NCBI RefSeq assembly: GCF_020615455.1
Contig: NC_059202.1
Coordinates: forward strand, 34,898,074 to 34,962,073
Reading direction: 5' to 3'
DNA: 64,000 bases
Source of the DNA: Coregonus clupeaformis
Lineage: Eukaryota; Chordata; Actinopteri; Salmoniformes; Salmonidae
Shown: in pieces, positions 46,701 through 56,218 of the stretch
Layout: the number at the start of each line of letters is the position of its first letter
Position numbering within the stretch: the first letter of the stretch is position 1
Position numbers and translations under genes: made by a program
Notes under the pieces: model-generated
The model's input: only the letters and a program-made list of their open reading frames with translations
Told to the model about the DNA's origin: nothing
The model's database searches: none

Positions 46701-48034
46701 GGTACAGTTACTTCGTTGATTGGTCTGAAGTCCTGCACCATCCTCCATTTCCCAGTGTCACCTTTCTTCACTGGAAGAATGGGTGTATTCCACGCAGAAC
46801 AGGTTGGATATATAACCTGTCCTTTTTGGAGTCCTGATATCGTAGGCTCAATTCCCCTCGTCTTCTCTTCACTGAGAGGGTATTTAGATTTGTGAACTGG
46901 GACAGTGAGTTCACTTTCCTTTCGAATGGAGACAACCACTGGTTCTACATCAACCAGCCCCACATCTTCAGCACTTGTTGTCCACAGTTCCTCTGGTAGT
47001 TGATTGAAAATGTTAGGAGTATCCGGATGATCAGTCATCTCCCTGCCATGGTAACGTGATCTCCTCACAACCTCTGGTTTTGACACATCATCCACATTGA
47101 GTTTAATTCTCCATACTTGATTTCCATCAAGGAATGCGCTTTCCACGTTGTAACAAGAGGTTTTGTTCCACCGTAGGCAACTTGCTGCCTTTACTGCAGG
47201 TCCCAGAGATCTTGCCTCGTATCCAAATCCCACGAGAAGGGTAACATGCGGCACAGAATCACTAGGAAGAGCAAACCATTTGTCTGTGAGCACCACGTCT
47301 CCATCCATGACCATGCAGCTGGTAGCCACCCCTTCTTTGAGTATGTACATATGATTGCTGGTCACAATCGGGCGCCTATCGTCCATTTCCTCCTCCCAGG
47401 CTTCATCATATGCTTCATCCAAGTCCCTTGTATAGTTCATTGTCATGTGCGGAGGGTCCTCAGGTGGATAATATGCATTTAAGGTCTGTATCCAGGCCTT
47501 CCATAGTTGGAACTCTCTGCATACTCGGGGAGCATCAGGGTCAGTATCCATGAGCTTCAGCCAGTAAACATATGCTTCCTCCTTATCTTCCTCGTTTAGG
47601 TGTGTTCCCACAATTAGCATGCGAGGGGGGTCGGATAGTTTTTCCATGATTACTGGCATGAGTTCATCAATGGGCGTGATGGATGCGTGTAAGCCCTCCT
47701 GGTTACAATAGATACTACATCCCAGTTTGGAAAGCAGGTCCCTCCCCACCGAGCATTCCGGGTTGTATAGAAACTGATGGGTAACCTGTAGGTCATCCCA
47801 TACAACCTCCAATGGAACTGTGTATGGCTTTCTCATAATAGCCCCAGAAACCCCAGAGAAAGCTTGTGTTTTGGTAGTGAGTTGATATGTTGCTTGTACA
47901 GAAGACCATGTACATCCTGTATCAATCAGCATATTATGTTGTCTTCCTCCAATCAAACATGTCACTACCAGCTCTGAACCTGGTGGGAAAGTGTAAATGT
48001 TGGTGGTGGGATCCTTATGGGTTTCTGGGCAGCT
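43781..48034 (-). pseudogene. pol: pro-pol of the provirus: protease, 2H-like segment, RT, RNase H, integrase
   Basis: The gene follows gag in the same frame after a TGA. Protease has LIDTG (47929-47915). A 200-plus residue segment between protease and RT has PHMTM (47452-47438) and PHVTL (47251-47237), resembling 2H phosphoesterase motifs. RT has YVDD at 46430-46419. RNase H has FTDG and TDSAYA. Integrase has an H-H-C-C finger, D near 44670, SDNG at 44498-44487 and E near 44385, then an SH3-like end (GDWVRVKV) reaching 43781. Breaks are a frameshift near 46695, TAA at 46545, a frameshift near 46300, TAA near 46230, and an in-frame TAG at 44150. It is inactive. Confidence 0.9.
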
Positions 48035-49943
48035 TCATTGGTAATTGTGTTCGTCACCCAGCCATGACATGCTGGGCAGGAGGGCAGCGTTAGGCACTGC
48101 TGGGTCTTGTTTTCGGTTCTGCTGCTGTGGTGGTTGGTGCTGCTGGACTGGCATTCCTCCTCCTTGCCAGCTTCCCCATCCTTGCTGGTATCTCAGTGCT
48201 TGTCTTCTGGGCTGTCCCATGTAACCCCTCCCTATTTGTTGTCCCTGTCTTGGGAGATAACAGTGTCTTGCCAGGTGGCCATGCATCCCACAGTTAAAAC
48301 ACCCTTGGTCAGCATATCTAGGGGTGTATCCCTGTTGTCGTGGCGGTACATAGGGTTGCTGGTATGCGGGTGCACCATATCCAGGAGGACCAGAAGGTGC
48401 CATCATTCCCGTCATTGCCTGTATTACAGCAGTAACTGCAGCAGTAGTATCATTTCCGGGTGCAGGAGTGGTAGGATTAGATGTTGGGGTACTGGTTACC
48501 ACCATTTGTTTTCCTGGCTTGTCCTCTGTCAGTTGCTTCTTCAGAACCTTCTTCTGAAGTTGTTTGAGTTCATCCTCTTCCTTTCGCTTACCCTCTCTCC
48601 ATAGCCGACCCCACTTGCCCTCTCAGTCCCCCAGAGGTCATTATCTCTTTGCATTCCTGGTCACCCATACACCTGTTCATTACAGTAACCATATCACCTA
48701 TGGTGAGTTCATCCGCTGCGGTGAGACTCTCAAAAGACTTCACCCATCTGTGTCCAGATTCTTCAGGTTGGGGGAGACTGTCCACCAGGGTCTGTATGTC
48801 TCTTTGGGCCCATGGCTTGTAAACTGAGGCCCCCCCTGGGGTCTCCCTCAACGGGTACTGCCCCCCTTTGTGTCCTTCTCTGGACTGGGCCCTGGCTCGG
48901 GTGTGGTACGCGGGTCCATCATTGTTGTCCCATATGTCTCCATCAAAAGCTCCACATATGAGTTTTTGTTGTTTCACTCTTTCCTCCTCACTCTCTTCCC
49001 CGTCTCTGAGGTCAATACAGTGTCCCCTTACTGGTGAGCGTTCACTTTCACTTCTGTTTTTGTTCGCTTTGAGCTCCATCTTTAACTTGTGCAATTGTGC
49101 TTCCTGGTGTCGTACTTCCTCTTTTATCATCTTCAACTTTTCCAGTCGTTCTTCATCTCTCTGTCTCTCAAGTCTCTCCCTCCTTTCCCCTTCTTCAGCA
49201 TCCTTGTTTCGTTGCCACTCCCCCTGGGCTAGACCACCCCTTACGTTTCCTACAGTTAGGCTCATTCTCTCTTCCTTCTCACTCTCACCGTCACCGTCAA
49301 CACTCCCTCCTCCTTCTGTTCCGCATCTGCTCCCCGTCTCTCCCTCGATTCTACTCAGTTCAAATACTCCTTTTTCTAGCGCTTTTGCAGCTTTTAGAAG
49401 TACATACACTTCTCCCCTTCTGTCAGTCATATCACTCTTTCTGACCCACATTCCTTCTTCCTCCTCATCTGTCCTTTGTTGATAGTGGACTTTTCCCGCT
49501 ATATCCAGAACCGGAGCCATTGTTTTTGGGTGGTCGTCATATGGTGGTGGCGCTGTTGGTAGGGGTGGGTATAAACGGGTCCTTTCCTTCTGTCCTGTTT
49601 TCTCCTCCCACAGTTTCTTCAATTTTCCAAGCATTGCTAGGCCAATCCGCTCCTTTAGCTTTGCTTTCTACATTGCGTCTTTAATCTTGCCACTGCGGGG
49701 CTCTCCTTCATTCTTCCATTCACCTTCTGCTTTCTGGGTTTTCCGCTTCAACGTCTCCAGTATTCTCCCTGGTTCGCCTTCTACAGGCACTCCATCGGGG
49801 GACAGTATACAACCATTGTCTATCCATTCCTTATAGAGTTTCTCTCCTCGCCTGCTCCATTCCTTTCCATCTTTTCCTCCGTTTGTTTCAAGTGTGGATT
49901 TTAGAGCCTTCAATATTCTTTCCGCTTCTCCACTGGTAGTCAT
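48035..49943 (-). pseudogene. gag: gag of the provirus, one nonsense codon and one frameshift
   Basis: The structural polyprotein starts at ATG 49943. The matrix-like block runs to an in-frame TAG at 49670-49668, after which the same frame continues to about 48600. A P-P-P-Y late-domain motif is at 49550-49539, and an Arg/Glu-rich coiled-coil-like stretch lies around 49250-49050. A frameshift near 48600-48640 moves the reading to the frame that holds the nucleocapsid, with one CCHC knuckle (C-X2-C-X4-H-X4-C, 48301-48260). It ends at TGA 48037-48035. The frame stays open past this stop into protease, as in retroviruses that use stop readthrough. Confidence 0.9.
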
Positions 49944-50077
49944 GTTTTTCGTTTTAATTTGTAATATTAGTCCGTTATTTAGTTATTTAAAGTACGTCTA
50001 TCTATTATTCCCACCTAATTAGTTAAACTCGGTGCCAGATTATTTCAGCCTTAATTATTTGAAAGCAGTATTCTTAC
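49944..50077. other. Provirus leader next to gag
   Basis: AT-rich 5' leader sequence on the minus strand, just upstream of the gag ATG. No open frame is conserved. Confidence 0.4.
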
Positions 50078-50241
50078 AGTGCCACACATCAAATGGTAAA
50101 TCAAAACGAATAAACCAAAGTGTTTCAATTATTTAACCAATGGTTGTTATGTCAAATCAAGCGCCACACATCAAATGGTAAATCGAACGAATAAACCAAA
50201 GTGTTTCAATTATTTAACCAATGGTTGTTATGTCAACTCAA
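50078..50241. repeat. 82 bp tandem duplication in provirus leader
   Basis: Two adjacent units (about 50078-50160 and 50161-50241), each with CCACACATCAAATGGTAAAT, AAACCAAAGTGTTTCAATTA and AACCAATGGTTGTTATGTCA. They differ at only a few positions. Confidence 0.9.
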
Positions 50242-50444
50242 GCGATAAACCATATTACTTCAATTTAATTTTTTTAAACCAGTATTATGCTATGTCAAAC
50301 ATCAAACGTTACAGTTCAATTATATCAGTTCAAACGTTTCAGTTTAGTCATACTAATTATTCATGATTTTACCTTTACATTATCAAATTCAACCTCGTCT
50401 ACTATTTTTCTCCCTATCTAAAAAATAAATAAAAATACTCTGCT

Positions 50445-50722
50445 GAACCTAGCCGCACCCCTAAGTTACGGACCTTGCCAGTCACCAGTATTATCTAAAA
50501 TTTCCCGAACCCAGCCGTATCCTTGAAGTTACGGACCTTGCCGGTGTAATTCTTCTAACCTAGTCGTACTGACGTAGTTACGAACCTTGCCGATAGCAAT
50601 TACTTAAGTCAATTATTCCCTGTATCTCCGAACCTAGCCGTATTCTCGCAGTTACGGACCTTGCCGATAGATGTCAGTATTGTCTCCGAACCTAGCCGTA
50701 CTCCACAGTTACGGACCTTGCC
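50445..50722 (-). repeat. Five repeated small hairpins in provirus leader
   Basis: Five imperfect units contain, on the plus strand, ACCTAGCCGTA, 9-10 variable bases, then TACGGACCTTGCC. The CCGTA/TACGG pairs (50453/50471, 50515/50534, 50564/50583, 50638/50657, 50696/50714) can form 5 bp stems. Unit 3 has TCGTA/TACGA, a compensatory change. Unit 1 keeps pairing only in the retroviral RNA sense, through a U-G wobble. Location between primer binding site and gag suggests a packaging or dimerisation role (inference). Confidence 0.75.
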
Positions 50723-51016
50723 GGTAGCACAAATACTCTATGGTACCAGGGTTTAACACTCACATTTACCATACATTTGCATATCACAATAGCGACAATT
50801 TCTTATTTACTCATAATAATTCATAATTTAGTTCGCTTACATCAAACAGGTGTTTCACAAAATTTATTTGGATAAAGCCAATGTGCAGAACTTCAGTTAT
50901 ATAACAATAGGTGTCTGCTTACCTGTTGTTAGTAGTCCGGACTCTTTGTGAAACACACCGTCCAATGACAGAGATGTCCAATGGGCCGGACGATATCCAG
51001 CGAAGTCCCTTTACCA

Positions 51017-51036
51017 GATCACGTCGGAGGTCACCA
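51017..51036 (-). promoter_or_regulatory. Primer binding site, tRNA-Trp-like
   Basis: The minus strand reads TGGTGACCTCCGACGTGATC, two bases after the 5' LTR. It matches the 3' end of vertebrate tRNA-Trp (recalled as ...ATCACGTCGGGGTCACCA) apart from one extra base. The position is exact for a retroviral primer site; the tRNA assignment is likely but from memory. Confidence 0.8.
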
Positions 51037-51038
51037 AT

Positions 51039-51662
51039 TGTCAAGTTGCGTCAATTCAAATCTGGTATTTGGGACAAAAGAGGTCATTAGACAGTATCCA
51101 AGTTAGTCTAGTATTTATGAATGCAAATGTTTAAATGGTAAGTATGAGAGTTCGTATACGGGCTCACTGTAATACCACGCAGGGCAGACAGAGAACTGAT
51201 CCATTGTTATGAGTTCTTCATAAAATACTCTGACAGAGATAGTTCCCGCTCCCTGCTGGGCCTATCAGAGTAGAGACTGAGCGTGGTTTAGACTTACTCA
51301 GCCAATCCGTTGGCGCACCGGCTGGTCCCAGCCCCTTGGCGCTCCACTGTTGCACACTGTTGCCAGGCATAAATTGTTATCATAACAACCTGTAGAGCCA
51401 GCTCCCATAGACACCGTTCCACTGTACCCTAAGTACCTACGTTCAAGGACGGTTCACAGATCACAAAGAAGCAGTGTAGTCTAGTATTTGGAGACACAAG
51501 TTCTTATCTTCCCCTACTCCCTAAAACTGCTCCTCACATTAATCACAGCTTGTTAGGTGAAACAATTTATATCAGTACAGTACAGACCTTTTATGCTTTA
51601 ATCATTAATGCATTCTTTCTAAGTTAGTCATCCCATCAGTTATGAGAAAATAGATCCCCACA
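51039..51662 (-). repeat. Provirus 5' LTR
   Basis: It has the same length, 624 bp, as the 3' LTR, with about nine substitutions and no indel by eye (1.4%). It ends next to the CTGC target copy at 51663. Candidate TATA-like words in the transcribed sense are CATAAAAGG and GATATAAAT near the start of the LTR; the promoter is not firmly located. Confidence 0.95.
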
Positions 51663-51666
51663 CTGC

Positions 51667-52080
51667 AAAACATTATCAGGCAGCTGGTGCTCATAGCATT
51701 TACATCCCGCCCTGAATGTAAGCCAGGGCGGGATCAGCCAGCGGCGGCTTCTCGCATACACAATTCATTTGCAGTCTGGACGCGGAGGGGTGAATATCTC
51801 CTGCTCTGACTGCAGCTGGGAGGGACTGCTGTGCGAGGACTGGGCCGCTTGTGAGTGCTTTGGGACGGGGGTGGGGCCCACGGGGGTGGGGCCCACGGCA
51901 GCACCCGCTGCTCGTTGAGAAGAGTAAGAACGATACGTGCTTTCATGTCAGAGTCTCCAACAACACCAGAAAAAGTCGCTAGATATGTCGCTAGTCGATT
52001 TTTTGAAAATGTGTCGCTAGAGGGGTCTGAATACTCGCTAAATATAGCGACAAAGTCGCTAAGTTGGCAACACTGCATCT
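51667..52080. repeat. Dispersed non-coding repeat with hairpin
   Basis: Contains a perfect 11 bp hairpin (ATCCCGCCCTG 51704-51714, CAGGGCGGGAT 51724-51734), a local duplication GGGTGGGGCCCACGG (51868-51899), and GTCGCTAG words ending GTTGGCAACACTGC near 52076. It appears to be a dispersed repeat; no coding region was seen. Confidence 0.55.
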
Positions 52081-53810
52081 TTAGAGCATCTGTGTGACAT
52101 CACGCACTCAAGAAGGCTCAACCGTCACCCGACAGGTTCTATGTCGACACTCATGAATATTCAAGAAATTGACCCTGCAATTTAGTCTACCATAGACTAG
52201 CATTGTTTTAGCTATCTCGATTCAAGTTATATTAGTCGCATATACGGGATACACATGGTATACGCCGTCCAACCAGGGTCCCCCAATGATTGTTTTTAGC
52301 TCATTTACTGCATTTCTAATAAAACACTTTAAAATGCTATTTGGAGAACAGCAAAAACAAGCAAAAATGACCCCTGATAATGACCCATGGCTGCTGTAAG
52401 TTCGTTCACCTCAGTCGATCTACAAACACATAGCGTATTAGTAGTGAAGGGTATATGCCGTATACCCACTTATTTTTAAGTGAGCATTGCATATACTCAC
52501 TTCTGAATCCCCACAATGCGTATCAAAGTAGTGTAGTGGAGGTATATACTGTATCAATGAATACGGCTGATGAAACAGATCAGAAAGTTTTGCTTAAAAT
52601 GTTGATAAACTATTATTTCTTCACATTTTAGGCGCAGCAATGTGTACACGATGGTAGGCCTTCGCGCAAATGTTTAATGGACAGATGGAAATATCCGGTA
52701 GAAATTTAGAAAGGTGGGTGGATTAAAGATGGGTTGCTAATATGAATAGGATAATGCCTTTCGCAGCTAGACAATGAAAGAAAGAAAACCAATAGAACAG
52801 GAGAAAGCATATGAGGAAGTATTTATAAAATAATTGCCTCCACGTTTCTATGGTGGGATATTGGCTATAGGCTACTTTGAAGCAAGGTAAGATATGCCTC
52901 ATAATATGAAGTAAAACATCAGGTTTCAAACAATTAGGGAACAGGAAAAATATAGCGACGTTAATGATAGGCCTAACCATTTTCTGGTAGATGGAAAGGC
53001 TTTCCCAAAAACCTTCTCAATTAAATGTTAACTAGCTACAAAGTAGCATATGCCTAAATGGCAGAATGATATCATGATTATTTGCATCAATCCAGTGACC
53101 ATTTGTTTTGCAAACTCCATCTCATTTGCTACAAAAGCACCTCTAACCAAACAGTGCTAGGGGGTCTCCTGATGTGGTTTAAGCATTGTTATAGATTTAC
53201 AACATCCAATTTTGTTTTACTATTAAAAAAGAGACTTGGAAAACAAAAACCTGGAAAAAAAATGGAAAACTCTAAAACCTGTGAATTTCTGACTCAGTTG
53301 ACAGCCTCATTTATCTGTTTCAATAGTAGGCCTACTATTAGACTACTTGCACAGTACAGCTTGAGTTGGCCTGACTGTGAAAGACCAATATGGGATTTAT
53401 AATTTTAGGTAATTCAGCGTGTCACTGTTTCTCATAGAATTTCTCACACGCCTTTCCTTCATCTGGCGGGCCGTTTGGAAAAAATGTGGGCAAAATGAGA
53501 GTATAACCACTTCTCCAGGCACCACTACACCACTGCCTATTAGCTATACAATTGTAATGTTATACAGGGTGAAGTATGATTCATTATTCACATTGACACA
53601 TAGCATCAGCGACGAACAAAAATGTCATTTTTAGAACTGTATTATTTGTATTTTGGTGGCTTTGGGATCCAACATCAGAAGTCTGTGTATTGGTTGGACT
53701 CCCTGATTTGTGCATGGTGGTGGTTGGCGACTGAAAATAACCATACCACAATATAACCAGCCTGCTTCACCATTTTTTTTTCTTCCTGTCAACAAAAGCA
53801 TATGAATTGT
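52081..53810. other. Long interval without a recognised gene
   Basis: AT-rich. Includes GTATATGCCGTATACCCACT near 52451 and a copy of the GATGTGGTTTAAGCATTGTT repeat near 53172. Short open frames (for example 53082-53402) show no recognisable domain. I see nothing that supports a gene. Confidence 0.4.
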
Positions 53811-53865
53811 AACGACCCTGGGTTTAGAAGCGCGGATATCAACTCTGCCACATGAGCATGCTTTT

Positions 53866-53935
53866 GGGGCACAGTCGATGGCACGCTGGACTTCGGGCTA
53901 GAAGGTTAAGGGTTCGAAACCTGCTCTCTCTGCCT
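53866..53935 (+). repeat. Possible tRNA-like SINE head remnant
   Basis: GGGTTCGAAACCTG near 53910 fits a polymerase III B box and GTCGATGGCACGCTGG upstream is a weak A-box-like word. No full cloverleaf or known SINE tail follows. Low confidence. Confidence 0.3.
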
Positions 53936-54001
53936 GTTTCATTACAGTATAATCTCGGTGAACTCTACTTACCAGACGTAAAGTGAAATGTATCCCTCGC
54001 T

Positions 54002-54182
54002 ATCAAATAAATGTCAGAATCCAACTTTTGTCCAAACCGCACCATTTTCCTGCTGTGTAAACAGTGGTAGATTTTGTGGTAGGAAGTCTCACGTGAAGTG
54101 CGTGGTCCAATGGCAGCCCGCTGTCTAACTCGGCAGGATTATGGTGCGGTTCGGACAAAAATTGAATTCTGACATTTATAAG
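54002..54182. mobile_element. Foldback MITE with about 40 bp inverted arms
   Basis: AAATGTCAGAATCCAACTTT with TGTCCAAACCGCACCAT (54007-54045) is complementary to ATGGTGCGGTTCGGACAAAA with TTGAATTCTGACATTT (54139-54178), with about four mismatches. It is a short non-coding palindromic element. The superfamily is not assigned because target duplications were unclear. Confidence 0.75.
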
Positions 54183-54359
54183 TGCGATCTCTGACGAGAG
54201 ACTCTCCTCCATCTTGTACTGCGTTGTGAACCCTATTCTATGCTCTCCGTCCAGTAGTGGAACGAGATTGCATGAAGATGACGTGCGGCATTAATGAAAT
54301 ACGTCACAATGTAAACGGGGCATAACCCTTCAACATTACTGTCTCTGCCGGCAGCGTCT

Positions 54360-54447
54360 TCTTCTTCTTTGGTATCATGGCGTTCGCACATTTTGTTTGT
54401 GCATGCCGCCACTTACTGTGTGGTAGTGTGTGTTCAATCATGTTGCA
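54360..54447 (-). repeat. Inverted partner of the repeat at 5417-5505
   Basis: Carries CTTCTTCTTTGGTATCATGG and TTGTTTGTGCATGCCGCCAC, the reverse complement of 5417-5505 with few differences. Confidence 0.75.
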
Positions 54448-54619
54448 TTTGCGATATAAAAAGGGGAATAATTGTTTTTAAAAATGGCAACACCAACCAA
54501 CCATACACCTATATAACACTATTTAACAAAATAAACATCTCAAAACATCTTATAACTCATCTGCAGTAAAATCTCGTACACCAGGTACTTCTCGGCAGCT
54601 GCCACCTACACTCATTATA

Positions 54620-54737
54620 TATGTAATATGTAACCCGCTGGCTTCTGAAGCCTACGTCCCCATGAGCTCCCGAGTCTAGCTAACACGTTAGGCAGCGTCG
54701 CAAATGAGCATTTCGCTAGCTAACGTTGTTTTATAAG
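54620..54737 (-). repeat. Inverted partner of the ndufa7 upstream repeat
   Basis: TATGTAACCCGCTGGCTTCT, CTCCCGAGTCTAGCTAAC, GCAGCGTCGCAAATGAGCAT and TTCGCTAGCTAACGTTG are the reverse complement of blocks at 36440-36545. Confidence 0.75.
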
Positions 54738-55087
54738 AAAACGTCAAACAATGTAGCTAGTTAGCAGGCCCTCCTCTGCGACAATTTTATTGAGGTAGGG
54801 AAATGTCCGATTCGTATTTTTATGTTATGTTAACTGATGGTGGTTACTACTGGTTTCTGATCCGAAGCTAGATAAATTCCACTACTTTGACCCTATCTGC
54901 TCCTGCACCATGCCAACGGCCTGGGAGGACGGGACACCACCCCACAACACACCCTGTTGTCAAATCTCGTATGCCCAAATACTTCTCTGCAGCTGCCACC
55001 ACAATATATAATTTCTGTGATTTATTTTCCATTTCTTCGGTACAGTTGATAACCATTGCTATGAATGCTAAGAAGCCAATCTTACTT

Positions 55088-55373
55088 AAGCAGTAAGGCC
55101 CGAGGGGGTGTGGTATATTGCCAATATACCACGGCTAAGGGCTGTTCTTATGCACAACGCAACACGGAGTGCCTGGACACTGCCCTTAGCTGTGGTATAT
55201 TGGTCATATACCACAAACCCCCGATGTGCCTTATTGCTATTATAAACTGTTTACCAATGTAATTAGAGCAGTAAAAATAAGTGTTTTGTCATACCCGTCG
55301 TATACGGTGTGATATACCACACCTGTCAGCCAATCAGAATTCAGGGCTCAAACCACCCAGTTTATAATGAAGC
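55088..55373. mobile_element. Palindromic DNA transposon fragment (MITE-like)
   Basis: Inverted arms GTGGTATATTGCCAATATACC with ACGGCTAAGGGCTGTTCTT and GCCCTTAGCTGTGGTATATT with GGTCATATACCACA face each other. The right part ends TCAAACCACCCAGTTTATAA. It is non-coding. The TTATAA-type end resembles piggyBac-like MITEs, but the assignment is not firm. Confidence 0.65.
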
Positions 55374-55399
55374 ATAAATCACTTGTTGGCCTATCCCTC

Positions 55400-56218
55400 T
55401 GTGCTGGCTTAAATCCACTACTCACTGGGATCCTCTCAGGATCCCTCACCCTTGACCCATCATCCTCTACTTTCTTCACTGCCTCAGCATACGACACCTT
55501 CTGCACTATACTCTGGCTCTGGCCACTTCAACCTGCCTCTCTAGCACTTCCGATCCCCAGCAACATGGGCACCCCTACAGTTGACACACACAACTTTATC
55601 CAACGAAACTACACAATCCTCTGTCCCATGCCCTTCTGCACACTTCCCACATCTTGGAATCTCCCTCCTACACACTGCTGCGACATGACCATAAACATTC
55701 CACCTGAAACAGCGCAGTGGATTCGGCACAAAAGCTCTAACAGGATAACTGATATATCCTAACATGACTTTGATGGGTAGAGACTCTGACTCAAAACTCA
55801 AAAGGACTGACAGTGACTCCTCTGCTTCACCACGCTCCCCACCGGGTCTGCCTCACACCAAACGTGTGTCGTCACAAACACCAGGAATTTTCTACTTCAA
55901 TTGCTCCACCTCCACACTTAATGCTACCCCAGAAATCACTCCTTTCAATTGTGCCCTGTTCCTAAGAGCAAAGCAAGAAGTGGATCTTGACCCAAGTTGC
56001 GTGACATGGAGCACCTGCTCCCTTTGGTCAGAAGAAACACAAACAAATATCACAAGTCCACTACAGGTTACCTTTACTGACTCAACTGCACCCAACTCCT
56101 TTCTCACCCACCCTGAAACCACAAATGGACCTGCCAAAAAGCAAGGGTCCACTTTCGCCAAAAATGTCACTCCTACTGGACCAGATTGTTGTTTATCATG
56201 TCCAACGATGCCAAGCTC
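55400..56218 (-). pseudogene. LINE ORF1, C-terminal part with zinc knuckles
   Basis: Minus-strand reading gives SGPVGVTFLAKVDPCFLAG, then ALRNRAQLKGVISGVALSV, and after a frame change (55801-55541) three zinc knuckles: CFRW-x4-H-x4-C, in which the second Cys is replaced by Trp; CGKC-x3-H-x4-C; and CVNC-x3-H-x6-C. This is the nucleic-acid-binding ORF1 of a non-LTR retrotransposon (I/Nimb-like, inferred), the same family as 2088-2716. The N-terminal part continues at 57479-57827, on the other side of the inserted L2 element. Frame changes and the lost Cys show it is inactive. Confidence 0.75.

Larger units (their letters stand above)
37985..51662 (-). mobile_element. Endogenous retrovirus provirus, complete structure, defective genes
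   Basis: Paired 624 bp LTRs (37985-38608 and 51039-51662) enclose primer binding site, gag, pro-pol, env and polypurine tract, all on the minus strand. It is flanked by a perfect CTGC target duplication (37981-37984, 51663-51666). A one-CCHC nucleocapsid, a TGA between gag and pro in one frame, overlapping pol and env, and a C-X6-CC motif in the transmembrane protein point to the gamma/epsilon-like (class I) group. A 2.76 kb hAT transposon sits inside env. Every gene has stops or frameshifts, so the copy is not functional. It lies between ndufa7 and kank3. Confidence 0.95.

Noticed and set aside
48868..49482. Long plus-strand frames rich in Ser and Leu opposite gag
   Set aside because: They are the complement of the Glu/Arg-rich gag coding strand. 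No start context or domain.
50445..50722. CRISPR-like array
   Set aside because: Units are imperfect, spacing is irregular, the genome is a vertebrate, and the location is a retroviral leader.
37985..51662. Intact, active provirus
   Set aside because: Stops or frameshifts occur in gag, pol and env, and a transposon interrupts env.
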